Shown here: piece by piece, positions 47,331 to 56,118 of the stretch
Position numbering within the stretch: the stretch's first letter is position 1
Layout of the letters: each line of letters opens with the position of its first letter
NCBI RefSeq assembly: GCF_900142705.1
Contig: NZ_FRBV01000009.1
Location: 49,339 to 113,338, forward strand
DNA from: Nitrosospira sp. Nsp11
GTDB taxonomy: Bacteria; Pseudomonadota; Gammaproteobacteria; Burkholderiales; Nitrosomonadaceae
Direction: 5' to 3'
Length of the DNA: 64,000 bases
Notes under the pieces: model-generated
The model's database searches: none
Seen by the model: the letters and a program-made list of their open reading frames with translations, nothing else
Told to the model about the DNA's origin: nothing
Translations under genes and position numbers: made by a program

Positions 47331-47360
47331 GGAACTTTCAAAACTGTTGACGCTCTTATT
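47331..47360 (+). promoter_or_regulatory. Sigma-E-type promoter in front of rpoH
   Basis: GGAACTT (47331-47337), a 16-base spacer and TCTTATT (47354-47360) closely follow the extracytoplasmic sigma-E pattern; E. coli rpoH P3 has the same -35 core, the same spacing and TCTGATA. An overlapping TTGACG (47347-47352) with a poor -10 could serve the housekeeping sigma factor. The site is 25 bases after ftsX and 36 before the rpoH start. Confidence 0.65.
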
Positions 47361-47396
47361 GGAATAGGTTAACTTCATGAGAAACTAGGGGGATAC

Positions 47397-48242
47397 ATGA
47401 ACTTCGCTTTAGCCATACCTTCAGCCGGCAGCATCGAGAGCTACATCCAGTCTGCCAACCGCTTCGGAATTCTTTCTCAGGAAGAAGAGATTCGTCTGGC
47501 GCGGTCCCTGAGGGATGAAGATAACATCGACGCAGCCCGCCAACTGGTGCTGTCGCACTTGCGCGTAGTGATCGCCATTGCTCGCGGTTATAAAGGGTAT
47601 GGCCTGCCCCAGGCCGACCTGATTCAGGAAGGCAATATTGGCCTTATGAAAGCGGTCAAACGCTATGATCCCGAACGCGGCGTGAGACTGGTATCGTTTG
47701 CAGTGCACTGGATCAAGGCGGAAATCCACGAATTCATACTGCGTAATTGGCGGCTGGTAAGAATTGCCACCACAAAAGCGCAACGTAAGCTGTTCTTTAA
47801 CCTGCGCAGCATGAAGCCGGTGCTGGACACCATGAATCCGGAAGAGGTCAGCGCGATGGCCAAGCAGCTGGGCGTCAAGGTCGAGGAAGTGGTGGAAATG
47901 GAGACCCGCTTCAGCGGAAGGGACATTTCCCTCGAACCTTTATCTGATGAGGATGACGATGAGGCATTCAGCCCCATCGCTTATCTTACCGATGGTTCAG
48001 AACCTCGGCAGTTGCTGGAAGCTGAAGAGAACACGCGTCTGCGCGGGGAAGGCCTGGAACAGGCATTATCCGGCTTGGACGCACGCAGCCGCCGCATCAT
48101 TGAAGCCCGCTGGTTGCGGGAAAAAGACCCCGCCACGCTGCATGATCTTGCTGGCGAGCTGGGCGTATCTGCGGAGCGAATCCGCCAGATTGAAGCCAAA
48201 GCCATGCAGAAGATGCGGGCCGCCCTGGCCCCCAGTGTGTAA
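47397..48242 (+). CDS. rpoH: RNA polymerase heat-shock sigma factor RpoH (sigma-32)
   Basis: 281-residue sigma-70-family protein. Region 2 reads DLIQEGNIGLMKAVKRYDPE and FAVHWIKAEIHEFILRNWRL; the RpoH box KAQRKLFFNLR, diagnostic for sigma-32, follows. Region 4 ends with ELGVSAERIRQIEAKAMQKM. It starts at ATG 47397 with an AGGGGG ribosome site. The position after ftsX is the classic arrangement, and the leader carries a sigma-E-like promoter. Confidence 0.97.
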   Translation: MNFALAIPSAGSIESYIQSANRFGILSQEEEIRLARSLRDEDNIDAARQLVLSHLRVVIAIARGYKGYGLPQADLIQEGNIGLMKAVKRYDPERGVRLVSFAVHWIKAEIHEFILRNWRLVRIATTKAQRKLFFNLRSMKPVLDTMNPEEVSAMAKQLGVKVEEVVEMETRFSGRDISLEPLSDEDDDEAFSPIAYLTDGSEPRQLLEAEENTRLRGEGLEQALSGLDARSRRIIEARWLREKDPATLHDLAGELGVSAERIRQIEAKAMQKMRAALAPSV

Positions 48243-48248
48243 TTGCAA

Positions 48249-48265
48249 GAGCTGAGCCTCAGCTC
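48249..48265. terminator. Hairpin after rpoH
   Basis: GAGCTGAG-C-CTCAGCTC, a near-perfect palindrome (6-bp stem with a 5-base loop in practice) 7 bases beyond the rpoH stop. No U run follows. It lies in the convergent gap with ibaG. Confidence 0.4.
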
Positions 48266-48400
48266 CTGCGGAAGACCTTGCCTTCAAGCCAAGCTCTTCT
48301 GTTCAAGAATTCCTTATACGGCGCAATGCGCTTCTCGCTTCTTGTTGATGCGCCCTCGCGCCAACTATCCACATCCAGGATATTGGCGGGGCTTGGCGGC

Positions 48401-48476
48401 CTGTGAGACTTTAAGGAAATCGGCTTCATATTTCGCTGCGATTCTTCAGGTCAGACAGACTCCTAGCTCGGGTTTA
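48401..48476. repeat. Intergenic repeat, copy 1 (next to ibaG 3' end)
   Basis: Shares with copy 2 (48832-48921) the ordered blocks AAGGAAATCGGCT, TTTCGCTGCxATTCTT and CCTAGC. Copy 2 has about 17 extra bases in the middle. The two copies flank ibaG as direct repeats. Confidence 0.55.
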
Positions 48477-48711
48477 TTTCCGCCCATTGTTCGGGCGTGT
48501 GGGTTTTCATGGATAGCGCATGGATCTCTTGCTTCATCCTGTCGCCGAGCGCGCGGTAAACAAGCTGATGCTGCTGCACCATATTTTTCCCCCGGAATTC
48601 AGCACTTACAATGATGGCGCTGAAATGATGACCATCATCCCCTTCTACATGCACCAGTTCGCATGGCAAGGAACTTTCGATGTGATTTTTAATGCTTTCT
48701 GGCGTAACCAT
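48463..48711 (-). CDS. ibaG: BolA-family protein IbaG
   Basis: 82-residue BolA-type protein. The core GDDGHHFSAIIVSAEFRGKN followed by VQQHQLVYRALGDRM and HALSMKT matches IbaG/YrbA, which binds [2Fe-2S] clusters with monothiol glutaredoxin and responds to acid stress. The conserved Cys/His region is present (HHFS). It is the last gene of the mla-ABC run, as in many proteobacteria where murA follows; here murA is absent and rpoH is convergent. Confidence 0.9.
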   Translation of the reverse strand: MVTPESIKNHIESSLPCELVHVEGDDGHHFSAIIVSAEFRGKNMVQQHQLVYRALGDRMKQEIHALSMKTHTPEQWAEINPS

Positions 48712-48831
48712 CCTTCTCTTCCTTATATAAATGATTCTCTTGGAATTCTTAAAGACAACTGCCTGAATTTACCTTTGCGTTGTCCGTTATATTTATTGAA
48801 CTATGCAAATCCTTACCGCTGGGCCTTCGCA

Positions 48832-48921
48832 GCGTGTGGGACTCAAAGGAAATCGGCTGCAAAGGCATCCGGCTGGTTCATTTTTCGCTGCAATTCTTTA
48901 AGTCCGAAAAGCCCTAGCCAG
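48832..48921. repeat. Intergenic repeat, copy 2 (upstream of ibaG)
   Basis: Diverged second copy of the element at 48401-48476, in the same orientation, ending just at the stop of the ABC-2 permease gene. See copy 1 for the shared blocks. Confidence 0.55.
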
Positions 48922-48923
48922 CG

Positions 48924-49679
48924 TTACTGCCGGATCTTGTAACCCGTGCTCAACATCTGCAATGTCAACCATGATACTGCCAGGAAGCACATTGCCACAA
49001 TCCCAAGGCTGATATAGGGCGAAATATCCGACGTGCTGAAGAAGCCATAGCGAAAACCATCGATTATGTAGAAAAACGGATTCAAGTGGGAGAGGCCTCG
49101 CCAGAAAGGCGGTAGGGAGTGGATTGAATAGAACACTCCCGATAGGAAAGTCAGCGGCAGAATGATGAAGTTTTGAAATGTGGCAAGGTGATCAAATTTT
49201 TCAGCCCAAATGCCGGCAATAAGACCCAACGCGCCCAGTAGCGCGCTGCCCATCAGGGCAAATATGAATATCCATGGAAACGAGGATAAGGAAACATCGA
49301 AAAATCCGTATGTTATCAGGTAAACGCCCAGTCCCACCGCCAGCCCACGCACTACCGATGCCAGCACATAGGCAAAAAATATTTCCTGGTAGGATAGCGG
49401 TGATAACAGCACAAAAACCAGGTTTCCGGTGATCTTGGACTGGATCAGGCTGGACGACGAGTTGGCAAAAGCGTTCTGAAGCACCGCCATCATTATCAGG
49501 CCCGGAATCATGAAAACAGTGTAGGCAACACCTGGATAGGCTTGCACATGGGCATCCAGGACATGAGAAAAAATCATGAGATAAAGCAGGGTGGACACCA
49601 TAGGCGCGAATACGGTCTGAAACCCGACCTTCCAGAATCGCAACAATTCCTTATAGAGCAGCGTAAGAAATCCGGTCAT
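48924..49679 (-). CDS. ABC-2-type transporter permease
   Basis: 251-residue membrane protein with about six helices. The ABC-2 signature region is visible: FQNFIILPLTFLSGVFYSIH then LPPFWRGLSHLNPFFYIIDG and a final RYGFF. It resembles the YadH/DrrB class that exports drugs, lipids or polysaccharides. It overlaps the ATPase gene by four bases, so both form one exporter. In many beta-proteobacteria this pair sits inside the mla cluster, suggesting a role in envelope lipid traffic. Confidence 0.9.
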   Translation of the reverse strand: MTGFLTLLYKELLRFWKVGFQTVFAPMVSTLLYLMIFSHVLDAHVQAYPGVAYTVFMIPGLIMMAVLQNAFANSSSSLIQSKITGNLVFVLLSPLSYQEIFFAYVLASVVRGLAVGLGVYLITYGFFDVSLSSFPWIFIFALMGSALLGALGLIAGIWAEKFDHLATFQNFIILPLTFLSGVFYSIHSLPPFWRGLSHLNPFFYIIDGFRYGFFSTSDISPYISLGIVAMCFLAVSWLTLQMLSTGYKIRQ

Positions 49680-50608
49680 GTGATGGGAACGGCTACCGCT
49701 TCCCTGATTTCAACGTCCCCCATGATTTTTACGAATACCTCTTCGAGATCGGGCTGAAATACCTGCATCTCCAGCACTTGCGATCCTGCTGTACGCAGCG
49801 CCGCCATAACTTGCTCAAGCTGGGAATACTCGTCAAGCGCCAGTATGTAATACTCTGCTTCACAACGGCTCATCAAAGGTTGCAGGGCTGGAGGCAGCGT
49901 ATCGGGCGATAGCCGCAGCCGCACCGAGCATCCGGAAATTCCGCTAATGAGATTTCTGATGCTATCGAGCGCTACGATATTACCTTGCTTCAGCATTGCG
50001 ACGCGGCTGCATAAGGCTTCTGCTTCGTCAAGGTAATGGGTGGTGAGTACGATGGTATGTCCATCACGATTCAACTCTCTGATAAAACGCCAAAGGCCTT
50101 GGCGCAACTCGACGTCAACCCCTGCGGTAGGCTCATCCAGTACGATGACCGGGGGCTTGTGCACCAATGCCTGAGCCACCAACACGCGTCGCTTCATGCC
50201 CCCGGAAAGCGTACGCATGTTGGCGTCCGCCTTGTCTGCCAGATCCAGATGGTGAATTATTTCGTCTATCCAGGATTTATTGTTTTTTAAGCCGTAATAT
50301 CCGGATTGAATTGCAAGCGTTTCTCGAACGGTAAAAAAGGGATCGAACACCAGTTCTTGAGGCACCACGCCCAGCATGCGTCGCGCTTCACGGTAGTCCG
50401 CAACGACATCGTAACCCATTACCCTGGCGCTGCCGCTCGTGGCGCGGGTTAGTCCGGCAATAATGTTGATAAGCGTTGTCTTGCCTGCGCCGTTGGGGCC
50501 AAGCAAGGCAAAAAATTCCCCGGTTTTTATTTCAAGGTCGATACCTGCCAACGCCTGCAGTTTACCGAAGCACTTGTGCATCTGTTTGACTTCGATTGCC
50601 GGGATCAT
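49676..50608 (-). CDS. ABC transporter ATP-binding protein (YadG type)
   Basis: 310-residue ABC ATPase starting at ATG 50608 (IPAIEVKQMHKCFGKLQAL). Motifs are Walker A GPNGAGKTTLI, signature LSGGMKRRVLVAQAL and Walker B VIVLDEPTAGVD. The C-terminal 80 residues are a typical extension of ABC-2 exporters. A longer upstream frame lacks similarity and is rejected. Partner of the following permease. Confidence 0.92.
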   Translation of the reverse strand: MIPAIEVKQMHKCFGKLQALAGIDLEIKTGEFFALLGPNGAGKTTLINIIAGLTRATSGSARVMGYDVVADYREARRMLGVVPQELVFDPFFTVRETLAIQSGYYGLKNNKSWIDEIIHHLDLADKADANMRTLSGGMKRRVLVAQALVHKPPVIVLDEPTAGVDVELRQGLWRFIRELNRDGHTIVLTTHYLDEAEALCSRVAMLKQGNIVALDSIRNLISGISGCSVRLRLSPDTLPPALQPLMSRCEAEYYILALDEYSQLEQVMAALRTAGSQVLEMQVFQPDLEEVFVKIMGDVEIREAVAVPIT

Positions 50609-50729
50609 CGAGAAATTGGATAAGATAGTGGCCTGACACATGGGCCAGATAGCCGGGACGGATTGCAGATCCGCGAGGGACAAGCCTCTATGTAAAAGAT
50701 ACTTGAGCCCGATATTGATCGGTTACCGA

Positions 50730-51032
50730 TCAGGCGACGTGCATTAATTCGGAGAGACCATATAGCTGCACGAGGCTTCGCAGATTAAGCGGTATATTGG
50801 CAAAGCGCACAGGACAATTGCGGCGACCCGCCTCGCGCTGCCACTCCAGCAACATGCTTACCGCGGAAGAATCCACCTCAGTCACACGCGCCAGATCGAT
50901 TACCATATTATCGCGGTCAAACAGAGCAATGCCTTGCCCAACCATCGCCACAACGTTATTGATGGTTATCGAGCCTTCGACGCTCAGTTCGCCGCCCGCG
51001 CGCAAAACCAATCTAGCCGCATCTTCAATCAT
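50730..51032 (-). CDS. mlaB: STAS-domain protein MlaB
   Basis: 100-residue STAS-domain protein. The core VIDLARVTEVDSSAVSMLLE is the STAS signature with the conserved DSS. MlaB binds the MlaF ATPase and stabilises the MlaFEDB lipid transporter. It lies 3 bases after mlaC at the expected place in the operon. Confidence 0.9.
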   Translation of the reverse strand: MIEDAARLVLRAGGELSVEGSITINNVVAMVGQGIALFDRDNMVIDLARVTEVDSSAVSMLLEWQREAGRRNCPVRFANIPLNLRSLVQLYGLSELMHVA

Positions 51033-51035
51033 GGA

Positions 51036-51674
51036 TTATTTCGCTGATGCAGCCTTATTATCGGCAGCAACCAGGGCCCGGTTTTTTTCCACGAGCGTTT
51101 GAATCAATTTTTCTACGCCACCGTCACGCACCTGGTTATTGAAGGTGCTGCGATAATTGGTTACCAGGCTTACCCCAGCCACTGTCACATCATAGACTTT
51201 CCAATCGTCACCTGTCTTTTCCATACTATAGTCGATGGGAATCGGCTGTTGACCTTGGTTTATCACTTTTGTCTTGACTGTGGTATCGGTCTCGCCCGCC
51301 TTCTCTTTCAGCGGCTCAACCGTAATGGTATGCTCGCTATAGCTGCTAAGTGCGTTGGAATAGGTGCGTACCAGCAACGTGCGAAATTCCTTCACCAATA
51401 CCTGCTGTTGCTCAGGCGTAGCCTTGGACCAATTCTTACCCATCGCCAACCGCGTCATCCGGGTAAAGTCGAAATGGGGCAATATCTTAGCTTCCACCAG
51501 ATCGAGAATCTTGGTGGTATTGCCCGCGCGCAAGTCCTTATCTTGCCGGACGATCGCGAGCACCTCCTGGGCCGTATTATCCACCAGGGTATCCGGGCTG
51601 GTCGCCATGGCCCATACGGGGAGCGTGACGAGCCAAGTCGCCAATAATAAAGACGTATTAAAATATTTCTTCAT
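51036..51674 (-). CDS. mlaC: Periplasmic phospholipid-binding protein MlaC
   Basis: 212-residue protein with a signal peptide (KYFNTSLLLATWLVTLPVWA) and the Ttg2D/MlaC domain: VLAIVRQDKDLR, ILPHFDFTRMTRLAMGKNW, and VDGxSLVxNYRSxFxxQV-type ending (AGVSLVTNYRSTFNNQVRDG). It shuttles phospholipids between outer and inner membranes. I start it at ATG 51674 with GAGGGA upstream; a longer frame gives a poor N-terminus. Confidence 0.93.
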   Translation of the reverse strand: MKKYFNTSLLLATWLVTLPVWAMATSPDTLVDNTAQEVLAIVRQDKDLRAGNTTKILDLVEAKILPHFDFTRMTRLAMGKNWSKATPEQQQVLVKEFRTLLVRTYSNALSSYSEHTITVEPLKEKAGETDTTVKTKVINQGQQPIPIDYSMEKTGDDWKVYDVTVAGVSLVTNYRSTFNNQVRDGGVEKLIQTLVEKNRALVAADNKAASAK

Positions 51675-51732
51675 GATTCCCTCGCTAGAATTTTTTAACC
51701 ACACTACATTATGCGAAATTACGATATTTTTG

Positions 51733-52227
51733 TTAATCACCATTTCCGCTCTTGTCGTCGTCCGTTTTCTTATTCTCTGATGCCTTGTCGAACAGGAACC
51801 GGCCGATCATTTCTTCCAGGACCATCGCGGAATTGGTTTTCATGATTTTATCTCCATTCTTCAGCGCTGTCTCGTCACCGCCTGCCGCCAAGCCTATGTA
51901 CTGCTCCCCTAAAAGGCCCGATGTAAGAATGCTGGCGAAAGTGTCCTTCGGAAATTGGTAACGGTTGTCTATGCTCAGTGTTACCACTGCGTCGTAAGTC
52001 TTGGTGTTAAACTGGATATCCGTTACACGCCCCACTACCACGCCCGCACCCTTTACCGGCGCCTTGACTTTCAAACCGCCGATATTCTCAAAACTTCCAG
52101 TCAACGTATAGCTCGCTGCCGAGCTGTAAGTGCCAAGATTTCCCACCTTCAGCGCCAGCAACAGCAACGCGCCTATACCAGCCATGACAAATACGCCTAC
52201 CCACAGATCCATTGTTGTCCGCTGCAT
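51733..52227 (-). CDS. mlaD: MCE-domain protein MlaD
   Basis: 164-residue inner-membrane protein with one N-terminal helix (DLWVGVFVMAGIGALLLLAL) and an MCE domain (FENIGGLKVKAPVKGAGVVV, GxVxxI, SILTSGLLGEQYIGL). It forms the periplasmic hexameric ring of the Mla transporter. The start overlaps the mlaE stop by one base. Confidence 0.94.
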   Translation of the reverse strand: MQRTTMDLWVGVFVMAGIGALLLLALKVGNLGTYSSAASYTLTGSFENIGGLKVKAPVKGAGVVVGRVTDIQFNTKTYDAVVTLSIDNRYQFPKDTFASILTSGLLGEQYIGLAAGGDETALKNGDKIMKTNSAMVLEEMIGRFLFDKASENKKTDDDKSGNGD

Positions 52228-53024
52228 CAGCTCATTCCCCTGAACATGACCGAGGTCAAAACAAAATCCAGTCCCAGAATCGCCAGCGCGGAAGTCACCA
52301 CGGTGCGGGTTGTCGCGCCGGACACTCCCTCAGCCGTCGGCGCCGCATCGTAACCCTCGAACACTGCGATTGCCGTCACCGCCACACCAAAAACACAGGT
52401 CTTGATGATACCGTTGACGATGTCGTACCTGAAGTCCACCGCATCCTGCATTTGTGACCAGAATGACCCTTCATCCACACCGATAAGCACTACGGCCACC
52501 ATATAACCGCCAAAAACCCCGATGATGGAAAACATTGCCGCAAGTAATGGCATCGAAATTACGCCCGCCCAGAACCGGGGGGCAACCACCCGTGCAATCG
52601 GATCCACCGCCATCATTTCCATCGCTGCCAGTTGATCGGTGGCTTTCATCAAGCCGATTTCAGCAGTAATGGCGGAGCCGGCACGGCTGGCAAATAACAA
52701 CGCCGCCACCACGGGTCCCAGTTCCCGAACAAGCGACAATGCAACCATTGTACCCACAGCAGATTCGGCGCCGAATCGCTGTAATGTCTCATAACCCTGC
52801 AAACCCAGCACCATGCCGACGAACAACCCCGATACAACGATAATGACGAGCGACAAAACGCCCGTAAAATAAAGCTCACGGATAATCAGGCCGAAGCGCC
52901 GAAAGCTGGTACCCGACTTCAGCAGAGTCAGCAAGAAAAAGCGGCTGGCGTAGCCCAGCCGCCAGACGCTATCTATTACACGGTGACCAACGCCCCGGAT
53001 GCCGATAACGATGCGCCTAGGCAA
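52227..53024 (-). CDS. mlaE: Mla ABC transporter permease MlaE
   Basis: 265-residue permease with about five or six helices and the MlaE signature (FVGMVLGLQGYETLQRFGAE, GSAITAEIGLMKATDQLAAM, RFWAGVISMPLLAAMF). It carries phospholipid across the inner membrane with MlaF. It overlaps mlaF by eight bases. Confidence 0.95.
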   Translation of the reverse strand: MPRRIVIGIRGVGHRVIDSVWRLGYASRFFLLTLLKSGTSFRRFGLIIRELYFTGVLSLVIIVVSGLFVGMVLGLQGYETLQRFGAESAVGTMVALSLVRELGPVVAALLFASRAGSAITAEIGLMKATDQLAAMEMMAVDPIARVVAPRFWAGVISMPLLAAMFSIIGVFGGYMVAVVLIGVDEGSFWSQMQDAVDFRYDIVNGIIKTCVFGVAVTAIAVFEGYDAAPTAEGVSGATTRTVVTSALAILGLDFVLTSVMFRGMS

Positions 53025-53829
53025 AACTGCCCTCCAGTTTCAGATCGCGCGCATAGGCTTGAGCCGGATAGTGAAACGAGACGGGACCATCTTCTTCTCC
53101 ATGCACGAACTGATGTACGAAGGGGGCCACCGATCCGCGCACTTCATCCGGGGTGCCATGTGCTGCGATCACCCCGTCTGCAATAAAGTACACATAATCC
53201 ACGATTTTCAGCGATTCCTGCACGTCGTGCGTCACGACGATTGAAGTCATGCCTAACGCGTCGGTCAAACGACGGATCAAATTACCGATGACCGTTAGCG
53301 AAATGGGGTCAAGACCGGTAAAAGGCTCGTCATACATGATGAGTACCGGGTCAAGCGCAATCGAGCGAGCCAATGCCACCCGCCGCGCCATTCCTCCCGA
53401 GAGTTCCGCCGGCATCAGGTCATGTGCGCCGCGCAGGCCCACAGCCTGAAGTTTCATCAGCACCAGGTCGCGAATCATGGATTCCGGTAAGTCGGTATGC
53501 TCCCGCATCTGGAAAGCTACATTATCGAATACCGACAAATCGGTAAACAGCGCGCCGAACTGAAATAACATACTCATCTTCCGGCGCATCTGGAAAAGCT
53601 CATCTCTTTTTTGCTCATGCACTATCTTACCGGCAAACTTGACATAACCGGAGGACGGACGGATCGCACCGCCGATAAGGCGCAACAGGGTAGTCTTGCC
53701 GCTACCGCTGCCCCCCATGATAGCGATGACTTTGCCGCGCGACATGGTGATGTCGATCCCTTTGAGAATGGAACGATCCCCATAGGAAAAACCGAGATCC
53801 TTGGTTTCGATCAAAGCTTCAGGTGTCAT
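53017..53829 (-). CDS. mlaF: Mla ABC transporter ATPase MlaF
   Basis: 270-residue ABC ATPase: FSYGDRSILKGIDITMSRGK, Walker A MGGSGSGKTTLLR, signature LSGGMARRVALARSI and Walker B IMYDEPFTGLDP. The C-terminal tail that contacts MlaB is present. First gene of mlaFEDCB; the outer-membrane lipoprotein gene mlaA is not in this cluster. The 249-base gap before it should hold the promoter, where a TAAAAT-type -10 lies near the start. Confidence 0.95.
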   Translation of the reverse strand: MTPEALIETKDLGFSYGDRSILKGIDITMSRGKVIAIMGGSGSGKTTLLRLIGGAIRPSSGYVKFAGKIVHEQKRDELFQMRRKMSMLFQFGALFTDLSVFDNVAFQMREHTDLPESMIRDLVLMKLQAVGLRGAHDLMPAELSGGMARRVALARSIALDPVLIMYDEPFTGLDPISLTVIGNLIRRLTDALGMTSIVVTHDVQESLKIVDYVYFIADGVIAAHGTPDEVRGSVAPFVHQFVHGEEDGPVSFHYPAQAYARDLKLEGSFA

Positions 53830-54078
53830 TCTGCCAGAGGACGAAGATGATTTGACGGGATGCTGATTTTAACCTAAATCCGGCAACTGGGCGGGATGGA
53901 GTGTACGTTTGGAGCACGGTGAAAAGCAGTGACACGATATGCTGGATGGCGCAACGTAAGGCAGAACCGTCGAGAGTTGGGCTCGGTCACGGACGCAAAC
54001 GGAACAAACCGGCTCGTCGTCACGTCCCTATGCGCCCGGTCCTTTCTGCGAAACCTCTCCGTGCAATGTTCCTACTTC

Positions 54079-55086
54079 CTACGAACGAGGATTAAGCAAT
54101 AGCAGTCGATATCCGGCCGCGTTCAAAGTCCCGCTATCGAGGTGAAGCTTTACATTGAATTCGGCATTGGGCGCAATGACTTTCCCACGGCTGGCAGCGT
54201 CTTCAAGATAGGCTTCGGGAGGAAAGTTACGGCTGGCGAGGGGTTGGTCCTGATGGTCGATCAGCGTTAATTGAAAAGACGGAAGTGCCTGGGGATTGGA
54301 GGCATGATTGCGTATCGTGGCGCTCAGGGTGATGACGCCGGGTTGCGCCGTATCCGATTGCATATCGGACGATTCGATATTCAGCAACTTCGCATATTGT
54401 GACGAGGGAATTGTGCACCCCAATAGCTCACAATATCGTTGAAGATAAGGCTTGGTCGCTGGCGCGTTGACGGATAGCTCGACACGATAAAGATAGATGG
54501 CCTGGGCCGCCAGCATCACAATCAACAAAAGGCTGCCGATCCCCCACGCCAGGGAGGCCTTGGGCAACTGAACCTCGTCGAAAGCATGGTTGTCCCATGC
54601 GTAATTTTCCGACGGCGGAATGGTCGCGTCCGGCCTGTGCGGAGATCGTTTTTCCCCGCCTTCGCTAGCGGCAGCGCTGCTGCTGGTCTCGCCTTCTCTT
54701 TGCGGTGCTGATTCTTCCGCAATGGGTGGCAAGTCCGAAGCAGGCGCGGCCTGCGCTGTCATGTCCGGACCGGATTGATCCGGAGCTGCTTCTTGAGCTG
54801 GCGCTGAAGGTAAATTCTCTTGATCCGATACAGTCAGCGTATCCGGATCATTTTGAGGCGGGGTTCCCGATTGGCCTTCTGGCGCTGCCTCGGTTTCTGG
54901 CATTTCCTCCGCTTCTGGTCCGGCCACATCATGGTCTTCCGGTTCCTGCACCGTCGCCAAGGTGGCAAAGCCGTTAAATACCTGTGAGCATTGTCCACAG
55001 CGCACGTCACCACCATGCGCCTGCAGATGCAAAGGGGTTACGCGGAAAGCAGCCGCGCAGTTAGGACAACGGGTTACGAGCGCCAT
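54079..55086 (-). CDS. Zinc-ribbon/DUF3426 membrane protein
   Basis: 335-residue protein. The N-terminus is a zinc ribbon of the MJ0042 type (TRCPNCAAAFRV...GGDVRCGQCSQVF, two CxxC pairs). A long acidic, Pro/Glu/Ala-rich linker follows, then one membrane helix (GIGSLLLIVMLAAQAIYLY) and a C-terminal periplasmic DUF3426 domain (CELLGC, LSATIRNHASNPQALP). This layout is standard in beta-proteobacteria, where the gene follows prmA; its function is unknown. I start it at ATG 55086. Confidence 0.9.
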   Translation of the reverse strand: MALVTRCPNCAAAFRVTPLHLQAHGGDVRCGQCSQVFNGFATLATVQEPEDHDVAGPEAEEMPETEAAPEGQSGTPPQNDPDTLTVSDQENLPSAPAQEAAPDQSGPDMTAQAAPASDLPPIAEESAPQREGETSSSAAASEGGEKRSPHRPDATIPPSENYAWDNHAFDEVQLPKASLAWGIGSLLLIVMLAAQAIYLYRVELSVNAPATKPYLQRYCELLGCTIPSSQYAKLLNIESSDMQSDTAQPGVITLSATIRNHASNPQALPSFQLTLIDHQDQPLASRNFPPEAYLEDAASRGKVIAPNAEFNVKLHLDSGTLNAAGYRLLLLNPRS

Positions 55087-55108
55087 AGCCGTAGGTTTTA
55101 TAACAAAT

Positions 55109-56026
55109 TCACTTTCTCGTCCCGGTGAGCAGAGCCCATCCTGCCTGCTCGCGTGTAATATGAATATCAAACCATTGCCGATAAATCTGTATCACATCTT
55201 CCGCCTGTTCCATGAGGATGCCGGAAAGCGCTATGTGTCCACCCCTGCGCGTGGCGTGCATCAATAACGGCGCCAGTACGATTAACGGGTTGGCAAGGAT
55301 ATTGGCCACGACCACATCCGCCCATGCTCCATTTTTAGACCCTGCCCGATCCGTGACGGGAGTCGCAAAAAATTCCGCTTTTGTTTCATCGCACTGATTA
55401 AGTATTGCATTTGCGCGGCTTGCGGCAACGGCTTGCGGGTCGATATCTATTCCCACTACGTGACCCGCACCCAGTTTCAACGCGGCAATGGCAAGTATGC
55501 CTGAACCGCAGCCATAATCTAAAACATCTTCACCCCCCCGCAGCGTTTCGTCAAGCCAGCCAAGGCACAGTTGCGTAGAGGGGTGACTACCCGTACCGAA
55601 AGCCAACCCGGGATCGAGTATCAGGTTGACCGCCGCGGTATCGGGTATTTGATGCCAACTGGGAACGATCCACAGGCGGGACGATATCTGGATCGGGGTG
55701 AATTGCGACTGTGTCATCCGAACCCAGTCCTGCTCCTCCACACGTGTAATGCGATAGCTGGGCTGACAGCGGAGCTGGGCCGCGTTCGCCGCAGCCTGTA
55801 CAGTGGAAGCGATGTCAACATCCTCGTTGAATAGAGCGGTAAGCTCGGATGCGAGCCAGATTTTCTCGGAAGGCTCACCCGGCTCATCGAACAAGAGTTG
55901 CTCTCGATCCGTGCCGCTGGCGGCGTCATGTATGTCTGTTGACAGCGCGCCCAGTTCGAGCAGCGCGTCACCCAAGGCTTCGGCGTGCGCGCTATCGGTT
56001 TCTATAGCCAGCGAAATCCAGGCCAT
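55109..56026 (-). CDS. prmA: Ribosomal protein L11 methyltransferase
   Basis: 305-residue SAM-dependent enzyme that trimethylates ribosomal protein L11. The N-terminal L11-binding domain (WISLAIETDSAHAEALGDAL) is followed by LDPGLAFGTGSHPSTQLCL, the SAM motif VLDYGCGSGILAIAALKLGA, GIDIDPQAV and VVANILANPL. I start it at ATG 56026; a longer frame adds 17 unrelated residues. Lies between accC and the DUF3426 gene. Confidence 0.94.
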   Translation of the reverse strand: MAWISLAIETDSAHAEALGDALLELGALSTDIHDAASGTDREQLLFDEPGEPSEKIWLASELTALFNEDVDIASTVQAAANAAQLRCQPSYRITRVEEQDWVRMTQSQFTPIQISSRLWIVPSWHQIPDTAAVNLILDPGLAFGTGSHPSTQLCLGWLDETLRGGEDVLDYGCGSGILAIAALKLGAGHVVGIDIDPQAVAASRANAILNQCDETKAEFFATPVTDRAGSKNGAWADVVVANILANPLIVLAPLLMHATRRGGHIALSGILMEQAEDVIQIYRQWFDIHITREQAGWALLTGTRK

Positions 56027-56118
56027 ATCAAGAAACAGGTGACCGCAAGCTGGCTGTCCGGTGGAACGCTGGCTCACCCGCCTTGAAATAGCTCAGGCGG
56101 CGCGAAATGGATTGCGTT

